Program-made: the position numbers and the translations under genes
Origin: Aquisalimonas sp. 2447
Lineage (GTDB): Bacteria > Pseudomonadota > Gammaproteobacteria > Nitrococcales > Aquisalimonadaceae
Direction: 5' to 3'
NCBI RefSeq assembly: GCF_012044895.1
Contig: NZ_CP050695.1
Location: 2,882,501-2,946,500 of the forward strand
Length of the DNA stretch: 64,000 bases
Notes under the pieces: generated by a model
Database searches by the model: none
What the model was told of the DNA's origin: nothing
What the model saw: the letters and a program-made list of their open reading frames with translations, nothing else
Part shown: positions 59,305-64,000 of the stretch, in pieces
Numbering within the stretch: the first letter of the stretch is position 1
How the letters are laid out: the number at the start of each line of letters is the position of its first letter

Positions 59305-60034
59305 CTAACCCGCTTGCGGTGGCCTGGGAAGGACGGGAGAGCGTTTGGGAATCAGCCATCGCGGCACCCAGTGCAGGTACGCCACCATGCCGAAGAGTTC
59401 CACCAGGGACTGGAACACGATGACGACCACCGCGGCCTGCAGCGCGTCCCCCAGGGTCAGGGCCAGCGGCAGCACCACGAAGGAGTTCCGGGTGCCCAGA
59501 CTGAACACCAGCGTCCGCGCACCGGCCACCGGCAGTCGGAATACGCGGCCCAGCCCCTTGCCTACCAGCGCGGCGCCCAGCAGGAACAGGATAAACACCA
59601 GCAACACCTGACCGAGCACCTCCAGTGTGTCCATCACCAGATGCACCTGAGAGGCCGCAATCAGAAACACCACCACCGCCCAGGTGAGTGAAGCTGATGA
59701 ACCAATCGGTGCACGGCAACAGCAGGACCAGCATGACCCCCAACCGGATCGCCGGCGTGTCGGGCAGCAAGAACAGCAGCCCCCACACCAGCAGGGGCAG
59801 CACGAGAAAATTGCCCGTACACAGCGCAGCGAGAAACCGCCAGTCCCGGAGCGCCGAGGGCAGCTGCACCAGGGGCACCTGGGCAAAAGTGGCATAGAGC
59901 AGTGCCCCCAGGGCCGGCCAAACCAGCACCTCCAGCGCCTCCCCGGCGGTGGGGGCGCCCGCTCCCAGCGCGAGGCCGACGCCAATGGCCAGCACGTAGA
60001 CCCACACCTGGTGGCGTTCCAGTTGCTCCCGCAT
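59305..60034 (-). pseudogene. Broken BASS/arsenite-type transporter with internal deletion and frameshift
   Basis: The first part (60034 to about 59690) encodes four or five membrane helices ending CTDWFISFTHLGGG. The rest (about 59690-59305) continues in another frame as AVVVFLIAASQVHLV, GLGTRNSF-like FSLGTRNSFVVLPLAL and a last helix. Together they give about 243 residues, whereas family members I know have about 320; the segment that should follow the CTDW motif is missing. The join lies in the GC-rich ctgggcggtggtggtg, suggesting deletion by short-repeat recombination. The intact gene was probably a BASS-superfamily (ACR3-like) efflux or anion transporter. A sequencing error alone would not explain the missing length. 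Confidence 0.75.
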
Positions 60035-60121
60035 GTGCGTGGATCCCCTCCCCGTGAGCCAGAGATACTGGGCAAAGCCTGGTACGGGATCAACCAGTTA
60101 CCGGAAGCGGCCATTGCTCAA

Positions 60122-60144
60122 AAAATGTATTTTCTATACATTTT
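60122..60144 (+). promoter_or_regulatory. NsrR-like nitric oxide-responsive operator upstream of nnrS
   Basis: AAAATGTAT-TTTCT-ATACATTTT has perfect 9-bp arms. The first half (AATGTATTT) fits the known NsrR half-site RATGYATTT completely and the second matches at 7 of 9 positions. A -10-like TATACA is inside. The nnrS start (60151) is only 7 bases downstream. Confidence 0.6.
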
Positions 60145-60150
60145 AAAACC

Positions 60151-61290
60151 GTGATCCACGCCAGCACTGTCAAACCAGGCGCCCGGCGCCAGCGAACACC
60201 GCAGCACGCCGCCGAAAAGATCTTCTTCCCGGCGGCCGCCATTTATGGGGGTGCAGCGGTCCCGTTGAGCGTCCACGGCATGCTCTCCGGAACGGCCCTG
60301 GCCCCCGGCTTCGCCACCGTGGCCGGTCACGCCCACGAACTGCTGTTCGGCTTCGCCCTGGCGGTGGCCGCCGGTTTCCTGATCAACCGCACATCCACCG
60401 CACGCCTCGCGGCGCTTTTCACCCTCTGGCTACTCGCCCGAACGCTTCACATTACGCTGCCCGGCAGCACGCTCTCCCTCATTGCCAATGCCGGGTTTGC
60501 CGTCATGCTCGCCTGGATGACCGTGCCCCAGTTCCTGCGCGGTGCGAAGAAGTGGCGCAACAAGGCCATCGCACCCATCCTCCTGGGTCTGTGCGCAATG
60601 GCAGCGCTGTTCCAGTTCACCAGCGACAGCACCCAGGCGTGGCTGCCCTTTTTCGCCCTGCAACAAGCCGTGCTACTGCTGACCCTGCTCATGCTGTTCA
60701 TGGGCGGACGCATCATCGCACCGGCGGCAGCCGGGGCCATCGAGCGCGCCGGCGGTCACCTGGAGGCCCGGGTGCAGCCCCGCATGGAGGGCGCGTTGCT
60801 GCTGCTCATGGCTGGTGTCATCGTCACCGTGGCCCTCCCCGGGGGCGCGCCCGTCACCGGGCTACTGACCCTGGTCGCGGCCGTGCTGGCTGCCGTGCGC
60901 CTGATGCGCTGGCGGCTCTGGGCGGCCCAGGGCCGGCCGGATCTGTGGTGTCTCGGCCTCGGTTATGGCTGGCTGGTCGCCGGTCTTGCGCTGCTGGCCC
61001 TGTCCTGGCTCACACCCCTGTTGGCCCCGGGGACCGCCACTCACGCCATCACCGTCGGCGCCCTGGGCACGCTCACCACCGGCGTGATGGCGCGGGTACG
61101 ACTCAACCGTGCCAGGCGCGACCCGGCCGCATCCTGGGTCATCCCCGTCGCGACCCTGCTGATGGGAACCGCCGCACTGGTCCGCCTGTTCTTCCCCGTG
61201 GAGGCCCCTGCGCTGGCTCTGGCCAGCGGCCTGTGGGCCCTGGCCATGGCCGCACTGGTGGCCCTGTTTCTGCAGGTTCCGGCACGCTGA
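60151..61290 (+). CDS. nnrS: NnrS family heme-copper membrane protein
   Basis: An integral membrane protein of 379 residues with about 12 helices, starting at a GTG. NnrS features are GHAHELLFGFALAVAAGFL, repeated histidine-containing helices, HAITVGALGTLTTGVMARV, and a hydrophobic C-terminus. NnrS proteins are induced by nitric oxide and protect against nitrosative stress; they are typical NsrR or DNR targets. An NsrR-like box precedes the gene at once. No ribosome site is visible before the GTG, so it may be leaderless. Confidence 0.85.
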   Translation: MIHASTVKPGARRQRTPQHAAEKIFFPAAAIYGGAAVPLSVHGMLSGTALAPGFATVAGHAHELLFGFALAVAAGFLINRTSTARLAALFTLWLLARTLHITLPGSTLSLIANAGFAVMLAWMTVPQFLRGAKKWRNKAIAPILLGLCAMAALFQFTSDSTQAWLPFFALQQAVLLLTLLMLFMGGRIIAPAAAGAIERAGGHLEARVQPRMEGALLLLMAGVIVTVALPGGAPVTGLLTLVAAVLAAVRLMRWRLWAAQGRPDLWCLGLGYGWLVAGLALLALSWLTPLLAPGTATHAITVGALGTLTTGVMARVRLNRARRDPAASWVIPVATLLMGTAALVRLFFPVEAPALALASGLWALAMAALVALFLQVPAR

Positions 61291-61395
61291 ACCGCCCGCG
61301 GTGACATGCTCCTTGAGGTGCATCAAGTCCCGCAGCCACCGGCACGGCTAAGATCGGTCATCGCATCGACGGTGGGCCTGACATCCGGAGGAGCC

Positions 61396-62550
61396 ATGCC
61401 GAGCAGCACCGCAACAGACCACTGGGCCCCGCACGCCGAGGGTGTGCAGAAGAACCAGCGCCGGGCCTACGACGGCATGCGTGAGCAGTGCCCGGTGGCC
61501 CACAGCGCAGCCCAGGGTTGGACCGTATTCCGCCATGCCGATGTGCAGCGCATCCTGCATACGCCGGAGACCTTCAGCAACGTGGTCTCGCGCCATCTGT
61601 CGGTGCCCAACGGCATGGATCCGCCGGAGCACACTGTGTTCCGGGAACTGATCGAGCCGTACTTCGCCACCGCACGGGTCCGGGCCTTCGAACCGGAGTG
61701 CCGGCGCATCGCCAGACAACTGATAACCAGTGCAGCGGCATCCGAAACGGTGGAGATCATGGACGCCTTCGCACGTCCCTTTGCCGCCCGGGTGCAGTGT
61801 GCCTTCCTCGGCTGGTCCGAGGAAACGGCCCCCGCCCTGGCGAGGTGGACCCTGGCCAACCAGGCAGCCACTCTGCAGCAGGACCGCGAAGCACTGAACC
61901 AGCTCGCCACCGAATTCGAGGGCATGGTACAGGACGCCCTGGAGGGCCGCCGGGCGCAGGATGTCAGCGGTCAGGACACCACCAGCGAGCTCATGCGCGA
62001 GGTGGTGGATGGCGACAGGCTGGACGACGCCGAGATCGCCTCCATTCTGCGCAACTGGACCGTGGGCGAGATCGGCACCATTTCCACCTCGGTGGGGATT
62101 CTGCTCCACGCCCTGAGCGAGCACCCCGATCTGCAGCAACACCTGCGCACCCGCCCGCGCCGCATCGGCGACGCCATCGAAGAGGTGCTGCGCTGGCACG
62201 GGCCGCTGGTGGACAACCGGCGCGTCACCCTGCAACCGGTCTCCGTGGGTAGGCAACCACTGGCCGCAGGTGAGCGCGTCACCATCAACTGGATCGCCGC
62301 CAACCGCGACCCCGAGGCTTTCACTGCGCCGGACACGCTGGACATCCATCGCGACCAGTCGGCCAGCCTGCTGTGGGGCGCAGGCATCCACGTCTGCCCG
62401 GGGGCACCGCTGGCGCAGATGGAGTTGCGGGTGGTTCTGGAGGAGTTCCTGGGACGAACGAGCAACATCATCCTGGCACCGGGGGACGAACCCGAGCTGG
62501 CCCGCTACCCGGCCAGTGGCTTCAGTCGCCTCCCGGTGCGGCTGGAATGA
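61396..62550 (+). CDS. Cytochrome P450
   Basis: A soluble bacterial P450 of 384 residues; GGAGGA fixes the ATG at 61396. The heme-binding loop is LLWGAGIHVCPG with Cys334 as ligand, and the K-helix ExxR is Glu263-Arg266. In the I helix the usual AGxxTT is replaced by VGEIGTIST (223-231); the acid and threonine are present but shifted. The first glycine-rich position has Trp in place of Phe. No ferredoxin or ferredoxin reductase gene lies beside it, and the substrate is unknown. Confidence 0.88.
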   Translation: MPSSTATDHWAPHAEGVQKNQRRAYDGMREQCPVAHSAAQGWTVFRHADVQRILHTPETFSNVVSRHLSVPNGMDPPEHTVFRELIEPYFATARVRAFEPECRRIARQLITSAAASETVEIMDAFARPFAARVQCAFLGWSEETAPALARWTLANQAATLQQDREALNQLATEFEGMVQDALEGRRAQDVSGQDTTSELMREVVDGDRLDDAEIASILRNWTVGEIGTISTSVGILLHALSEHPDLQQHLRTRPRRIGDAIEEVLRWHGPLVDNRRVTLQPVSVGRQPLAAGERVTINWIAANRDPEAFTAPDTLDIHRDQSASLLWGAGIHVCPGAPLAQMELRVVLEEFLGRTSNIILAPGDEPELARYPASGFSRLPVRLE

Positions 62551-62621
62551 TTTTCAGCCTGTCCGGCCCCTGAAACCGGGACAGCCATCGAGACGGCTGC
62601 CCCAGCCGAATGTGGGTTGCG

Positions 62622-62651
62622 CTCAAAACTGTATATTTATACAGTTTTGAG
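62622..62651. promoter_or_regulatory. LexA (SOS) operator of dnaE2
   Basis: The 30-base palindrome has 14-bp perfect arms (ctcaaaactgtata and tatacagttttgag) around a 2-base centre. Inside it CTGT-N8-ACAG (62629-62644) is a full LexA box with the E. coli-like core CTGTATATTTATACAG. It ends 1 base before the dnaE2 start codon. Confidence 0.9.
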
Positions 62652-62652
62652 C

Positions 62653-64000
62653 ATGTCCTACGCGGAACTCCACTGCCTTACCAACTTCACCTTCCTGCGC
62701 GGTGCCTCGCACCCCGAGGAGCTGGTGGAACAGGCCGCTACCCTCGGTTACCGGGCGCTGGCGATCACCGACGAGTGCTCCGTGGCCGGCGCCGTGCGTG
62801 CCCACCAGGCCGCCCGCGCGCACGAACTGCATCTGCTGGTCGGCACGGAGATCCGCCTGGCCGACGGTCCGGCCCTGGCCCTCCTGGCCCCCTGCCGCCG
62901 CGCCTACGGCCAGATGGCCGCACTCATCAGCCTGGGGCGGCAGAACGCCGCCAAGGGCAGCTACCGGCTGCACCGGGATGACGTGGCAGGTGCCGCCCCG
63001 GACTGCCTCGCCCTTCTGCTGCCGGGCACCCCCGCCGATCCAGAGCATGCCGCCTGGTTCGGGGCCCATTTCCGCGGCCGCGGCTGGATTGCCGTGGAGC
63101 TGCTGTGCGGCCCGGACGATGCCGCCCGGCTCGCGGAGCTGGAGGCCCTGGGCGCCATGCACGGGCTGCCGCTGGTGGCCGCCGGCGACGTGCACATGCA
63201 CCGGCGCGGCCGGCGGGCGCTGCAGGACACCGTCACCGCCATCCGTCACAACCGGCCCGTGTACGAGCTGGGTTACGCCCTGCTCGCCAACGGTGAGCGT
63301 CACCTGCGGCCGATGCCGCGGCTGCAGCGGCTCTACCCGCAGTCGTTGCTGGAGGAAACCGTGGCCATTGCCGTCCGCTGCCATTTCTCCCTGGGCGAGC
63401 TGCGCTACGAGTACCCGGAGGAGCTGGTCCCGGATGGCACCACGCCCGCGGCACGCTTGCAGCTTCTGGTGAATGAAGGGGCCGCCCGCCGCTGGCCGGG
63501 GAGCACCCCTGCGGCGGTGCAGCGGCAGCTGGAGCGGGAGCTGGCGCTGATCCACGAGCTCAACTACGAGGCGTACTTTCTCACGGTGCACGATATTGTC
63601 GCCTTCGCCCGCCGCCGCGGCATTCTCTGCCAGGGCCGGGGCTCGGCGGCCAACTCGGCGGTGTGCTACGCCCTGGGCATTACCGAGGTGGACCCGGGCA
63701 CCTCGCAGCTGCTGTTCGAGCGCTTCATCTCCCGGGACCGGGGCGAGCCCCCGGACATCGACGTGGACTTCGAGCACGAACGCCGGGAAGAGGTGATCCA
63801 GTACATCTACGCCCGCTACGGCCGCCACCGCGCCGCCCTGGCCGCCACGGTGATCAGCTACCGCCCGCGCAGCGCCCTGCGCGACGTGGGCCGTGCCTTG
63901 GGCCTGGAGACCCACCAGACCGATCAGCTTGCCGGCGCCATGCAGTGGTGGGACGGCGGCCACATGGCACCCGAGCGGGTGCGCGAGGCGGGCTTCGACC
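62653..64000 (+). CDS. dnaE2: Error-prone DNA polymerase DnaE2 (3' partial)
   Basis: The first 449 residues are visible; the family has about 1030-1080. The N-terminal PHP domain starts MSYAELHCLTNFTFLRGASH with GYRALAITDECSVAG. The polymerase core contains GRGSAANSAVCYALGIT and the catalytic aspartates D368, D370 and D372 in PDIDVDFEHERREEV. DnaE2 is a C-family polymerase used in SOS-induced mutagenesis, usually with ImuA and ImuB. A P450, not imuAB, precedes it here. The ATG is immediately after the LexA operator, with only a weak GAG before it. Confidence 0.95.
   Translation, partial: MSYAELHCLTNFTFLRGASHPEELVEQAATLGYRALAITDECSVAGAVRAHQAARAHELHLLVGTEIRLADGPALALLAPCRRAYGQMAALISLGRQNAAKGSYRLHRDDVAGAAPDCLALLLPGTPADPEHAAWFGAHFRGRGWIAVELLCGPDDAARLAELEALGAMHGLPLVAAGDVHMHRRGRRALQDTVTAIRHNRPVYELGYALLANGERHLRPMPRLQRLYPQSLLEETVAIAVRCHFSLGELRYEYPEELVPDGTTPAARLQLLVNEGAARRWPGSTPAAVQRQLERELALIHELNYEAYFLTVHDIVAFARRRGILCQGRGSAANSAVCYALGITEVDPGTSQLLFERFISRDRGEPPDIDVDFEHERREEVIQYIYARYGRHRAALAATVISYRPRSALRDVGRALGLETHQTDQLAGAMQWWDGGHMAPERVREAGFD

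Overview
The window is a high-GC (roughly mid-60s percent by eye) stretch of a gammaproteobacterial chromosome, densely packed on both strands. Acidic secreted and flagellar proteins, a single-polar-type flagellar regulon with sigma-54 and sigma-28 promoters, CheV, ZipA, a cbrXAB-like carbon-control locus and the general gene content suggest a motile, aerobic, moderately halophilic member of the Ectothiorhodospiraceae or relatives. That placement is inference; no rRNA is present.

Layout. 1-3.2 kb: the tail of one secreted PETase-like alpha/beta hydrolase, a complete tandem paralogue, and an apolipoprotein N-acyltransferase-like gene preceded by a 90-bp near-perfect palindrome. 3.2-11 kb: an SDR, a transglutaminase-like protein, an acyl-CoA dehydrogenase, a four-gene operon (membrane protein, TelA family, DUF1330, FAD-linked 2-hydroxyacid dehydrogenase) and 3-hydroxybutyryl-CoA dehydrogenase. 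11-18 kb: smc and zipA (zipA is frameshifted in this sequence), queF, a PilZ-like protein and gluQRS. 18-24.8 kb: a small membrane protein, a transporter-histidine kinase, an NtrC-type regulator and acetyl-CoA synthetase. This resembles Pseudomonas cbrX-cbrA-cbrB, with a matching upstream activating site and a sigma-54 promoter placed in front of acs. 24.8-35.6 kb: an SDR, an ABC-class ATPase, a MOSC protein, a PAS-GGDEF-EAL protein, and a YhaO/YhaN-like nuclease plus membrane-anchored SbcC-like ATPase pair.

35.6-50.6 kb is a complete flgBCDEFGHIJKL operon on the minus strand, followed by cheV-cheR (minus) and flgA, flgM-flgN (plus). Promoters fit the usual hierarchy: a consensus sigma-54 promoter before flgB, a probable one before flgA, and sigma-28 promoters before flgM and cheV. 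50.6-54.6 kb: a DHA2-type MFS pump with a small membrane protein, tRNA-Ala(GGC), gltX and tRNA-Val(CAC).

54.6-59.3 kb: a PagL-like lipid A deacylase, then a PQQ-dependent aldose dehydrogenase, a cytochrome c and a TonB-dependent receptor closely resembling E. coli PqqU (YncD); together they look like a cofactor-scavenging periplasmic sugar oxidation module. 59.3-64 kb: a broken BASS/ACR3-type transporter, nnrS behind an NsrR-like box, a cytochrome P450, and the start of dnaE2 behind a perfect LexA operator. In both nnrS and dnaE2 the operator lies within about 10 bases of the start codon.
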